A DNA stretch of 35,539 nt, from the NCBI RefSeq assembly GCF_011009555.1, contig NZ_QXHD01000004.1:1234531-1270069 (forward strand), given 5' to 3'. The DNA comes from Adonisia turfae CCMR0081 (GTDB taxonomy: Bacteria; Cyanobacteriota; Cyanobacteriia; Phormidesmidales; Phormidesmidaceae). The notes beneath the pieces are model-generated. The model was not told where the DNA came from, made no database searches, and saw only the letters and a program-made list of their open reading frames with translations. Below are positions 24,248 to 31,831 of this stretch, piece after piece. Within the stretch, counting starts at the first letter, position 1, and each line of letters begins with the position of its first letter. The translations under genes were made by a program, and so were the position numbers.

Positions 24248-25194
24248 AATTGAACGTCGTTAAACAACGCGGTATCTGGTGGCTCGTTTCTGGTGTCTTG
24301 GTCGTCGTCAGCCTTGCGGCCATGGCCCTGTCATGGTCACAGTTTAATGGCCCTGTTAAACCAGGACTAGACTTTATTGGTGGGACACGACTACAGCTAG
24401 AACGCAACTGCAGCGATGGGGTAAGCTGCACCGATCCTATTGATATCGTCGAAATTCGCACTATTTTAGATGAGCAAGGGTTGGAAGGCAGCAGCCTACA
24501 GCTAGTGGGCGATTCTGGCCAAGCCCTATCCATTCGTACCCGCAACTTAGACGTAGACGAACAAACAGAACTGCGCTCAGCCTTAGAAGGCTATCTCGGT
24601 GAGATTGATCCAACAGCTTCAAAAATCGATGTCGTTGGCCCAACCATTGGTGAACAACTTTTAGTGGCTGGTCTGCTCTCTCTATTGGTTGCTTTTGTTG
24701 GGATCACTGTTTATTTAAGTCTTCGGTTTAAATTTGACTATGCATTGCTAGCACTCCTAGCCCTGCTGCACGACGTAGTCATCACCCTAGGTATTTTTTC
24801 AATTCTGGGGCTCACCATTGGGTACGAGGCAGACAGTTTATTTATTGTGGCACTACTGACAATTGTTGGCTTTTCCGTCAACGACACCGTAGTCATCTAC
24901 GATCGCATCCGTGAAAATTTCAAACTGATGCCCGATCAGGATATTGATCAAACGGTGAATGATGCTGTTAATCAAACATTAGGGCGCTCCATCAACACCA
25001 CCATGACAACGGCGCTTCCCCTATTAGCCATCGTGATTTTTGGGGGAGATACCCTTAAGTTCTTTGCCTTAGCACTGATTGTTGGCTTTTTAGCCGGAGC
25101 CTATTCGAGTATCTTTATTGCTAGTACGCTGCTGGCTTTGTGGCGATCTAGCTCTAGCTCTAATACAGATATGGCGACATCAGCCACGGAGTAA
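24244..25194 (+). CDS. secF: Protein translocase subunit SecF
   Basis: This 316-residue protein is the SecF half of the SecDF export accessory complex. It has an N-terminal helix (about 15-33), the motif [14 protein letters not shown] (about 40-53), a short P4 domain, and a C-terminal five-helix core with [15 protein letters not shown] and the hallmark [18 protein letters not shown]. It ends in a Ser-rich tail. The start overlaps the secD stop by four bases (ATGA). A small membrane-protein gene follows 55 bases downstream on the same strand and may share the transcript. Confidence 0.97.
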   Translation: MKLNVVKQRGIWWLVSGVLVVVSLAAMALSWSQFNGPVKPGLDFIGGTRLQLERNCSDGVSCTDPIDIVEIRTILDEQGLEGSSLQLVGDSGQALSIRTRNLDVDEQTELRSALEGYLGEIDPTASKIDVVGPTIGEQLLVAGLLSLLVAFVGITVYLSLRFKFDYALLALLALLHDVVITLGIFSILGLTIGYEADSLFIVALLTIVGFSVNDTVVIYDRIRENFKLMPDQDIDQTVNDAVNQTLGRSINTTMTTALPLLAIVIFGGDTLKFFALALIVGFLAGAYSSIFIASTLLALWRSSSSSNTDMATSATE

Positions 25195-25249
25195 CTTTAT
25201 AAGCCGTCTATCTTAAATACGTCGCAAAGGAGATTGATTAATCAGAGAG

Positions 25250-25660
25250 GTGACTTCTTCCAACGGTTCTAAAAACATCGACAGCAATTACACCACAGTC
25301 GCCACCGAACGGGCCATTGAAGCTCTGAGACAGCATTCTTTAACGACCTGGTGGCGGTTGACGGTGGGTATATGGCTAACAATTGGGCCGTTAACTCTAT
25401 GGCAGCTGCGTTCAGAAATCAGCTTACTGTTGGATTATTTCACCTGGACCTCTGTCTACTACGGATTGAAGTATAACTTCTTAGGAGCTGTGGGGTTCTT
25501 TTTGTGCGTCGGTTTGGCTAGCACTCTACTAGTCCGTGAAATTCGTCATTTAGTCTTAGGTATTTCTCCTATCGAGCGCCAACGTTTAGAGAGCCAATTA
25601 GCTAAAATTCGTCGACAGGGACCCTCCCATCCATTGTGGTCGTTGGTCAGTCGACCATAA
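25250..25660 (+). CDS. Small two-helix membrane protein downstream of secF
   Basis: The 136-residue protein has a polar N-terminus, a first hydrophobic segment (about 38-56, VGIWLTIGPLTLWQL), a second (about 78-96, GAVGFFLCVGLASTLLV) and a basic C-terminus (RQRLESQLAKIRRQ). No family is recognised; it looks like a conserved cyanobacterial hypothetical. The start is the GTG at 25250, close after GAGAGG; AAGGAG at 25227 is too far away to serve it. Its position after secDF suggests, but does not prove, a link with protein export. A long imperfect hairpin begins at its stop. Confidence 0.65.
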   Translation: MTSSNGSKNIDSNYTTVATERAIEALRQHSLTTWWRLTVGIWLTIGPLTLWQLRSEISLLLDYFTWTSVYYGLKYNFLGAVGFFLCVGLASTLLVREIRHLVLGISPIERQRLESQLAKIRRQGPSHPLWSLVSRP

Positions 25661-25709
25661 AGATTTCGTCGTAGGGTTCTTCCATGGAAGGGTCCTACGG
25701 CGAAATCTT
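25660..25709. terminator. Long imperfect hairpin directly after a stop codon
   Basis: AAGATTTCG (25660-25668) pairs with CGAAATCTT (25701-25709), and the stem continues inward through CGTAGG/CCTACG and CTTCC/GGAAG with a few G-U pairs, giving a hairpin of about 20 bp. No T run follows, so it may be a weak terminator, an RNA-stabilising element or a repeat. It begins at the last base of the upstream stop codon. Confidence 0.55.
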
Positions 25710-25786
25710 CAATAATTACAAAATCATCCATTGATTTTGTGACACCATCGCTAAAATATCGAGTCTATAATCATTGGCTCTACTTT

Positions 25787-26371
25787 ATGCGACTGACAAC
25801 TGATCGATTAACAATTCGCGATTGGCGTCCGATTTACGACGCTCAGCAAGCATTTGATATTTACGGCGATCCCAGGGTGACACGTTGGCTACAGGGTCAG
25901 TCTGACAGTTCTATTCAGATGACCCAAGAACGACTACAGCGCTATTGTGAACGCTGTGTTGACGGCCTAGGAATTTGGGCCGTTGTTGAAAAAGCCATTG
26001 ATCGAGCCATCGGCAGCATTCTGCTGATTCCTTTACCTAAGAACGACAAAACTGACAGTGGCAAAATTGAAATTGGCTGGCATTTTCGTCCTGCAAGTTG
26101 GGGCTATGGTTATGCTACTGAAGCAGCCAGTACCCTTCTTCAGTATGGGTTTCACACAAAACAGCTACCCACTATTTATGCAGTTACTACCCCAGACAAT
26201 ATTCGGTCTCAGCGGGTCATGACTCGGCTCGGAATGGAAGCCTTAGGGTTTACCGATGACTATTACGATCGCACCTTGCAGCTTTATCGTTTGGCATCTA
26301 CAAACTATTCTTCTGGCCAACTCGCATCAATGGCCGATAGCACCGTATCAACGTCTGTGCCGCTGATGTAG
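25787..26371 (+). CDS. GNAT-family acetyltransferase, RimJ/RimL type
   Basis: The ATG at 25787 gives a 195-residue protein starting MRLTTDRLTIRDWR, the usual opening of RimJ/RimL-type N-acetyltransferases. Features in order are TDRLTIRDWR, IWAVVEKAIDRAIGSI, the acetyl-CoA-binding region IEIGWHFRPASWGYGYATEA with its glycine-containing pyrophosphate loop, and IYAVTTPDNIRSQRVMTRLG. An alternative GTG at 25739 would add 16 residues with no match. The last 20 or so residues extend past the GNAT fold and overlap, tail to tail, the 3' end of the solute-binding gene on the other strand by 67 bases. The substrate is unknown (protein N-terminus or small molecule). Confidence 0.86.
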   Translation: MRLTTDRLTIRDWRPIYDAQQAFDIYGDPRVTRWLQGQSDSSIQMTQERLQRYCERCVDGLGIWAVVEKAIDRAIGSILLIPLPKNDKTDSGKIEIGWHFRPASWGYGYATEAASTLLQYGFHTKQLPTIYAVTTPDNIRSQRVMTRLGMEALGFTDDYYDRTLQLYRLASTNYSSGQLASMADSTVSTSVPLM

Positions 26372-27567
26372 TTGACCATTTCAGCCCAAAACGTACCGGT
26401 GCCTACCGCCGCTGGCATCAAGTCAGAACCATCAAAGCGAATGGTTTCGGCTTGGGTCAATACGGCTGCCATTTGGCGCACTCCATCATTGGGGTAGATA
26501 GCCAAGTCCACCTCTTGGTGGGGACTAATATAGCCACGGGCAGCCCAACTTTCGTGGGGAGTCACCGTTGTTAGATAGTTAATGGCCGCTTGGGCCGCTG
26601 GGGAATTATTGGTGATCGCAATTACCAAACCGCCCGTTAACAGAGGTGATTGCGGCCCATCCCCCGGCAATAAAAAGACCCGAGTGTCTTTCCCTGGCTC
26701 AACGGTATCGGGCAAAAAATCGGTAATAAAGCTAGCTTGACGATGCAGATAACAGCCTGGAGGTTGATCAAACATGGGGGCTGGCGCATCTCCAAAGGGA
26801 GTACTGATGGCACCAACAACGCCACCACGCACATAGCGATCGTTACGCACAATGTCTCCAAACATTTGGAAGGCCTCTTTAACCGGGGGAGAGTTAAAGG
26901 GAATCTCATGGGCGACCCACTGGTCATATACCTCAGTGCCTGCCGTTCGCAACAAAATATCTTCTACCCAGTCAGTACCCACCCATCCGGTGGCCTCTCC
27001 ACTCTCCAGGCCAAAACACCAGGGTGTTTTACCATCAGCTGCAATTCTCTCAGTAAGACCGATCAGTTCATCCCAACTTTGAGGGATGTTATAGCCAGCC
27101 GCTTCAAAGGCATCAGGGTTGTACCAAACTAAACTTTTTGGATCGGACCGCATCCACAATCCATAAACTTGTTCATCCACGGTGCCTAAATCGACCCAGT
27201 CGGGGCCAAAGGCAGCGGTTAATGCGGGCAGCTCAACAATATCATTTAAGGGAGTCAGGGCTCCTTCTCTTGCCAGATCTCTCATGAGCCCAGGCTGTGG
27301 AAAAATTGCTAAATCTGGCACATCTCCTCCCGCCACCCGAATGGGTAACACAGTGGAGAAGGCATCTGTACCTTCATAAACCACCTCAATTCCAGTCTCG
27401 GCAGTAAAGGGGGCAAAGGCCTCTTCAACAATCTCCTGACCTACGCCAGTTAAGGATCCTAAGATGACTAATGTATCGCTGCTGTTGTTCTGGGAGTTGC
27501 CATTACAGGCGGTTAACAACAATGACAACACACTAACAATGTGGAGAGAACGGGGGGTAAATTTCAT
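26305..27567 (-). CDS. ABC transporter sugar-binding lipoprotein, AglE/GgtB-like
   Basis: The 420-residue protein is an extracellular solute-binding protein family 1 member. The N-terminus has a signal peptide with lipobox LTAC, so C21 would be lipidated. VWYNPDAFEAAGYNIPQSWDEL and ADGKTPWCFGLESGEATGW match the alpha-glucoside/trehalose-binding group that includes AglE, from memory also close to GgtB, the glucosylglycerol-binding protein of Synechocystis. A substrate such as sucrose, trehalose or glucosylglycerol is inferred. No sugar-permease or ATPase gene is adjacent: the next gene upstream is an ABC-2 permease (63-base gap, same strand) of an unrelated class. The 3' end overlaps the acetyltransferase gene. 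Confidence 0.85.
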   Translation of the reverse strand: MKFTPRSLHIVSVLSLLLTACNGNSQNNSSDTLVILGSLTGVGQEIVEEAFAPFTAETGIEVVYEGTDAFSTVLPIRVAGGDVPDLAIFPQPGLMRDLAREGALTPLNDIVELPALTAAFGPDWVDLGTVDEQVYGLWMRSDPKSLVWYNPDAFEAAGYNIPQSWDELIGLTERIAADGKTPWCFGLESGEATGWVGTDWVEDILLRTAGTEVYDQWVAHEIPFNSPPVKEAFQMFGDIVRNDRYVRGGVVGAISTPFGDAPAPMFDQPPGCYLHRQASFITDFLPDTVEPGKDTRVFLLPGDGPQSPLLTGGLVIAITNNSPAAQAAINYLTTVTPHESWAARGYISPHQEVDLAIYPNDGVRQMAAVLTQAETIRFDGSDLMPAAVGTGTFWAEMVNYISGTDVDTVLSAIDASWPEE

Positions 27568-27630
27568 GACATCCGATGCCTGGTGACCTTGGCTAGTTTA
27601 CGCATTGTAGGGGCATTGCCTGCAATCCCC

Positions 27631-28443
27631 CTAGCTGGATGCACTGGTGTAAAAACGTAATGCAAATCGCCAAAATAAACGGGATACTTGAAATAACCCT
27701 AAGGCGAGCAGTCCAGAGCCCGCTAACCAGGTAACTTCAATGCGATTAAGAAACACTTGGGCAGGCACTGTAGTTAAAAAAGCGACCGGAATCACAAAGG
27801 TGAAAAATATACGAAACGCAGCGGGATAAGCCACTATCGGAAACCGGCCAGCTTCTAAAAAGCCCCGTAGTACTTCTGTTACGTTATAAATTTTGACAAA
27901 CCAGATACTCGTGGCTCCTAACATAAACCACAGACTGTATAAACTCATAAAGCCTAAAGCCAGGGGGACCATGGCGGCCAAGTAATTCCCCATACCCAAT
28001 CCCAGTTGGTTGCCTGCGTATAGGATCATGACAGCCCCTAGCACCAGATCTGGAAATCCCCAAGGTGAAATCGTGCGTGTCGACAGCCAAAACTGAGAGC
28101 TAATGGGCTTAAGCAGGACAAAATCTAAGGTGCCGTCCTGTACATGCCTAACAATTCGACTCAGATTAGGGCTCAAAAATGTAGCGGCAAACCCCTGTAG
28201 CATGGTAAAAACACCCAATACCACTAGCGCTTCTTGCCATTGCCATCCTTGAAACTCGTAGCCCGTGCGATAGAATAAAAACAAACCAAATAAACTGCCA
28301 CCCAAGGCCGTTAGGCTACTGAGGGTGGCAATTATAAAATTCAGGCGGTATTCAAGTTCAGCTGCGATCGCAACTTCCCAAAACAGCCGCAATACCCTTA
28401 AATATCGCCGCACTGTCATTAACTCCCAAGTCATCAGCTCCAT
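27631..28443 (-). CDS. ABC-2 family permease subunit (DUF990-like), first of two
   Basis: The membrane protein has about six helices and the features of the ABC-2 permease group often called DUF990: a basic start (TVRRYLRVLRLFWEVAIAAE), LNRIEVTWLAG near the end and the cytoplasmic HVQDGTLDFVLLKPISSQF. The ATG at 28443 gives 270 residues; a TTG at 28473 would extend it by ten. This class works as two different permease subunits plus one ATPase. The partner subunit is probably at 29655-30470; the ATPase is not in the window. It begins 39 bases after the sigG stop on the same strand, so the two are probably co-transcribed. The substrate is unknown. Confidence 0.82.
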   Translation of the reverse strand: MELMTWELMTVRRYLRVLRLFWEVAIAAELEYRLNFIIATLSSLTALGGSLFGLFLFYRTGYEFQGWQWQEALVVLGVFTMLQGFAATFLSPNLSRIVRHVQDGTLDFVLLKPISSQFWLSTRTISPWGFPDLVLGAVMILYAGNQLGLGMGNYLAAMVPLALGFMSLYSLWFMLGATSIWFVKIYNVTEVLRGFLEAGRFPIVAYPAAFRIFFTFVIPVAFLTTVPAQVFLNRIEVTWLAGSGLLALGLFQVSRLFWRFALRFYTSASS

Positions 28444-28482
28444 CGTAGCAACAGGCCTTGGAAGAATCGACAAGATTTCTAA

Positions 28483-29202
28483 CTAGGCAGTATGTTGACC
28501 ATCGATGTAGCGCTTCAGCTCACCTTGTAGACGATAGCGAGCCCGAGCGATACGAGACTTCACAGTACCCAAGGAAACGCCGGTAATTTCAGCAATCTCT
28601 TCGTAGGGCAGACCTTGAATCTCTCTCAAAACAATAGTAGTGCGGAATACTTCAGGTAATTCAGCTATAGCTGCTTGTAAACGCTCATAAAACTCATGGG
28701 TCATCATCGTATCCACGGGACTAGGGTCTTCTGAGGCAATCTCCCAATCAACCTGACCATCATCCAAATGCCTAGGGGCGTCTAGAGATAACGTGCCTGC
28801 GTGACGCTTACGCTTACGTAGCTCGTCATAAAACAAATTAGTGGTAATACGACTCATCCAACCCTTGAACTTTACGGGTGCCTGCAGACGATTTAGGTTG
28901 CGATAGACACGAATCCAAACCTCTTGAGCTAGATCAGCTCGGTCGGACCAATCTGGAGCAAGATGATAAAGCTGACGATCTACATGGGATTTGTAGCGAC
29001 GCATTAGCTCCGAAAACGGTGCCTGCTCTGGATAACGGTTACGCTGACAAACAGTAATTAACTCGGTTAGATCTAACTGATTAAGGTGCTCAGCAATCAG
29101 TTTTTGACTGTCGGGTTGAATAGCTTGAAAAGGAGAGATTTTAGTAACAGAATCAAGAACTCCAGTGGATAAAGCGCGTGCGTCAAGTTGGATAGTAGTC
29201 AT
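28483..29202 (-). CDS. sigG: Group 3/ECF-like sigma factor, SigG type
   Basis: The 239-residue protein is a sigma-70-family factor lacking region 1 and most of region 3. Region 2 (about 70-135) includes FSELMRRYKSHVDRQL, DLAQEVWIRVYRNL and RITTNLFYDELRKRKR. Region 4 (about 180-235) contains LPEVFRTTIVLREIQGL and the helix-turn-helix YEEIAEITGVSLGTVKSRIA. An unusually long N-terminal stretch of about 60 residues precedes region 2, as in cyanobacterial SigG (Synechocystis Slr1545, from memory). No anti-sigma gene is recognised beside it. Downstream in the same direction is an ABC-2 permease subunit, 39 bases away. Confidence 0.9.
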   Translation of the reverse strand: MTTIQLDARALSTGVLDSVTKISPFQAIQPDSQKLIAEHLNQLDLTELITVCQRNRYPEQAPFSELMRRYKSHVDRQLYHLAPDWSDRADLAQEVWIRVYRNLNRLQAPVKFKGWMSRITTNLFYDELRKRKRHAGTLSLDAPRHLDDGQVDWEIASEDPSPVDTMMTHEFYERLQAAIAELPEVFRTTIVLREIQGLPYEEIAEITGVSLGTVKSRIARARYRLQGELKRYIDGQHTA

Positions 29203-29654
29203 AATAAAAACAATTCAGGAAGTTGTTTAATACGGGGGCTGAATTGGCTAGGTCTTACACCTAAATTTAGTTAGAAATAATGGCAGTGTTCTGACTCTGG
29301 AATAACAAAGACTTTCGTGACGATCACTGAGCCCATCAACCAGTGTAATGAAAGCTACCAACATCAAACATCAGCCATCTAACCGAGCGTTGTTCCTAAG
29401 AAAACTCTCATTACCACTTTAGTCGGTGGTCTTCAGGTAGTCCGTAAAGTGTTAGTTAAGAGATAGGCAATAAAAGCTTTTGTCTAATAAAAAAGTTCAA
29501 CTTAATCAGTGAAAATATGGGGAATATAAAGACGATTAGACATGCTTTAAAGTTAAGACGAACAGGCCACATATTAACTTTGCATAACCATCTCTAAGTT
29601 TATGTTTTCTACACATACTTAAGTACTGTATGTGCTGTGTTTAAATACAGCTAC
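29203..29654. other. AT-rich intergenic region upstream of sigG
   Basis: These 452 bases have no supported ORF. They lie between the second permease gene and sigG and should hold the sigG promoter(s). The only clear structure is the inverted repeat at 29612-29634 next to the permease stop. Confidence 0.5.
29612..29634 (-). terminator. Hairpin after the second permease gene
   Basis: CACATAC (29612-29618) and GTATGTG (29628-29634) are perfect inverted repeats with a nine-base loop, about 20 bases beyond the permease stop. On the minus strand it is followed by TAGAAAACATAAAC, with no T run, so it is a weak terminator at best. Confidence 0.4.
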
Positions 29655-30470
29655 TTAAGCCCCCATGCCTGAATAGCGCTTTAAACCCTGCCGCCATAGC
29701 AAACGATTGAAGCACCAAAAAATTAGACACCATGCCAGGGTAATTAAAATACTCTTACCAATTTGAATAGGTAAACCAACCATCAAACTGGCGGGCACAT
29801 AAATTAAATAGGGAAATGGAGTCCACATGACAATTGCGCGAACGGTCTCAGGGAATAGGGTAAGCGGTGCCACCATGCCTGAGAAAAAGGTGTAAAGCAA
29901 AAACGAGAATTGTTCAATTGCCGTTGCGCGCTCAACCCAAAATGCCATCATGGCATAGGTATATTGCATTAAAAAGCGCAGACAAAAGGCCAAACTAATC
30001 GCCACTAACCCCCAAACAATGTGGGTAGGCCTTTGACGAGCGACAGGGTATAAGACTAAAAACAGCGCTACTAAAGCGGCAATAAATGGTAGCCTGGCCA
30101 GGCGTTCGGCTAGATGAGATGAAAAGTGACGCCAGCCCGGATCTAGTGGCTGTAGCAATAGCGGCGATAGCTTACCTTCTAAAACCTCACGCTCAAAATC
30201 CCAAATAACCCAAACAACGGTCAGCTGTCGCACAACAAAAACCGCTAAAAAATAGCGCACCACATCATCGGGATTCAGTTCAAACTGTCCGCTGCGAGCG
30301 GCTTCTTGCCACAACCCCATAAGGATTAACGGAAATGACCCCGAAAGCACCCAAAACATAAGTTCAGCACGATACTCAAGCATGTAAGCGTAGTAAACGG
30401 CAAGTAGCGTCGGGATTACTTGCACTAGACGTTGAGGATACTTAAGCAGAGACATCACAACTGAAGCCAT
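29655..30470 (-). CDS. ABC-2 family permease subunit (DUF990-like), second of two
   Basis: The 271-residue membrane protein has about six helices. VYYAYMLEYRAELMFWVLSGSF, the cytoplasmic DFEREVLEGKLSPLLLQPLDP and VRAIVMWTPFPYLIYVPASLM are typical of the ABC2_membrane_6/DUF990 group. The EGKLSPLLLQPLDP segment parallels DGTLDFVLLKPISSQ of the protein at 27631-28443, so the two are paralogous subunits and probably form one transporter. They are separated by sigG. The cognate ATPase is probably elsewhere in the chromosome or outside the window. The ATG at 30470 has no clear ribosome-binding site; ATG at 30455 is an alternative. Confidence 0.82.
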   Translation of the reverse strand: MASVVMSLLKYPQRLVQVIPTLLAVYYAYMLEYRAELMFWVLSGSFPLILMGLWQEAARSGQFELNPDDVVRYFLAVFVVRQLTVVWVIWDFEREVLEGKLSPLLLQPLDPGWRHFSSHLAERLARLPFIAALVALFLVLYPVARQRPTHIVWGLVAISLAFCLRFLMQYTYAMMAFWVERATAIEQFSFLLYTFFSGMVAPLTLFPETVRAIVMWTPFPYLIYVPASLMVGLPIQIGKSILITLAWCLIFWCFNRLLWRQGLKRYSGMGA

Positions 30471-30530
30471 AAGGGTTACTAGGCTATTAATTGAGCAGGA
30501 TTGGCGTTTGAGTTACGAACTTTACGCCCT

Positions 30531-30562
30531 ATTCAAACTTCAAAATTCAGCCTTCAAAACTT
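30531..30562. repeat. TTCAAAATTC-type AT-rich repeat
   Basis: ATTCAAACTTCAAAATTCAG and CCTTCAAAAC follow each other here between the divergent permease and arfB genes. The pattern is the complement of the reiterated units at 7388-7426, so the two belong to the same dispersed class. Confidence 0.4.
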
Positions 30563-30615
30563 CTTTAGAGTTTAGTTGGTTATGCTGAAGGTGGGGCTAT
30601 GGGAGTAAACGGGCA

Positions 30616-31035
30616 ATGCTGAGGATTTCTAACCAGGTAACCATTCCAGATAGTGAAATTGAACTACAGGCGGTGCGATCGCAAGGTGCGGGCGGTCAAA
30701 ACGTTAATAAGGTTGCCACAGCCATACACCTCCGCTTTAATATATTGGCCTCATCGCTGCCTGAGCACTATAAAACTAGACTGCTGACCTTAAACGATAG
30801 TCGCATAACCAAAGGTGGAGTAATTCATATTAAGTCTCAGGCTTACCGCACTCAGCTCCGTAATAAGACTGATGCCTTGGAACGACTACAGCAGCTGATT
30901 AGAGCAGCCATGGCGGTTAAGAAAAAGCGTAAACCCACCAAGCCTAGTAAAGCGGCCAAGCAAAGGCGTCTTGATAACAAAACCAAACGTAGCCAGCGCA
31001 AAGCATCACGTGGTCGCGTTAGCTATGACGATTAA
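30616..31035 (+). CDS. arfB: Alternative ribosome-rescue factor / peptidyl-tRNA hydrolase ArfB
   Basis: ArfB (YaeJ) enters the A site of ribosomes stalled on broken mRNA and releases the nascent chain. The 139-residue protein has the catalytic GGQ motif in RSQGAGGQNVNKVATAIHL (about 21-39). The Lys/Arg-rich C-terminal tail (about 95-134, VKKKRKPTKPSKAAKQRR) is the part that plugs the empty mRNA channel. The ATG has GGAG 10 bases upstream. Its stop overlaps the start of the next gene (TAATG), so a hydrolase is co-translated with it. Confidence 0.93.
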   Translation: MLRISNQVTIPDSEIELQAVRSQGAGGQNVNKVATAIHLRFNILASSLPEHYKTRLLTLNDSRITKGGVIHIKSQAYRTQLRNKTDALERLQQLIRAAMAVKKKRKPTKPSKAAKQRRLDNKTKRSQRKASRGRVSYDD

Positions 31036-31652
31036 TGACTTCAATGGATTTGATCTTGATCCATGGCATGGGTAGGACACCCCTTTCCATGGTGATATTG
31101 CAACATCGATTAAAACAGTTGGGCTATCGCGCTCATCTATTTGGGTATTCAGCCACCTTTGAATCTCTAAATCGGGTAACGAATCGCCTCATGGCTTTAA
31201 TTCATCGATTGCATACCAAAAACTATGGCTTGATCGGTCATTCCCTAGGAGCTGTGATCATTCGCAATGCCTTGCCCTTACTGAAACAGCAGCCTAAAGT
31301 CTGTTTCTTTCTGGCACCGCCGATGATCGCTTGCAAAGCGGCAAAAGTCTTTTCAAAGCTGTTGCCCTATCGTGTGCTGACGGGTGAAATGGGTCAGATG
31401 CTGGGTCAAGATGGTTTTATGAATCAATTGGTTATGCCCGAAAATGTGAAAATCTATGGGGGTACGGCTGGTCCTAGAGCGGCGTGGCTCCCCCTAGGTG
31501 ATGAGATTAACGATGGTCTTCTTACCATTGCAGAAGCCAGCGGACAGTTTAGTCAAGGTGCAATGCGAGTACCGACCTTACATTCACTCATCATGCATTC
31601 CAAAACAGTATTTGAGGATATGGCCATATATTTGGACAAAAATTGCCCCTAA
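31035..31652 (+). CDS. Alpha/beta-fold serine hydrolase (lipase-like)
   Basis: The 205-residue protein starts MTSMDLILIHGMGRTPLSM, giving the oxyanion-hole HGMGR near residues 10-14. The nucleophile elbow is GHSLGA (serine near 70), an acidic candidate is in EINDGLLTIAEAS (about 158-170), and the catalytic His is probably in LHSLIMHS near 185-191. It is short for the fold, like compact lipase/PGAP1-type esterases of cyanobacteria. The TAATG overlap with arfB implies shared expression; a functional link with ribosome rescue is not obvious. The substrate is unknown. Its stop codon overlaps that of the small ORF on the opposite strand. Confidence 0.85.
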   Translation: MTSMDLILIHGMGRTPLSMVILQHRLKQLGYRAHLFGYSATFESLNRVTNRLMALIHRLHTKNYGLIGHSLGAVIIRNALPLLKQQPKVCFFLAPPMIACKAAKVFSKLLPYRVLTGEMGQMLGQDGFMNQLVMPENVKIYGGTAGPRAAWLPLGDEINDGLLTIAEASGQFSQGAMRVPTLHSLIMHSKTVFEDMAIYLDKNCP

Positions 31653-31807
31653 GCTCGAATTACGGTGATGACTCCCTGTCGTTTTGAGACAACCGTCTTT
31701 ACTACCAGTTTCTCTTCGATGGGTATGGAATGATGCTCATCCAAAACCTGTCGAGTCGTAATAGCAGCCACATTTTTAGCTTGATCGAATGGCCAATCGT
31801 CATTCAT
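31649..31807 (-). CDS. Small 52-residue protein downstream of uvrC
   Basis: From the ATG at 31807 this frame encodes MNDDWPFDQAKNVAAITTRQ and then VLDEHHSIPIEEKLVVKTVV with a short basic tail. It is soluble, with no signal peptide. The segment WPFDxxxNVAAITTRQVLDE looks, from memory, like the N-terminus of small uncharacterised bacterial proteins, and codon use reads as genuine. It starts 24 bases after the uvrC stop on the same strand, so it probably belongs to that transcript; its stop overlaps that of the hydrolase by two bases. The ribosome-binding site is weak. It may be a complete small protein or a truncated relative of a longer domain. Confidence 0.55.
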   Translation of the reverse strand: MNDDWPFDQAKNVAAITTRQVLDEHHSIPIEEKLVVKTVVSKRQGVITVIRA

Positions 31808-31831
31808 TTTGCTGATTGAGAGGTTAATTTC

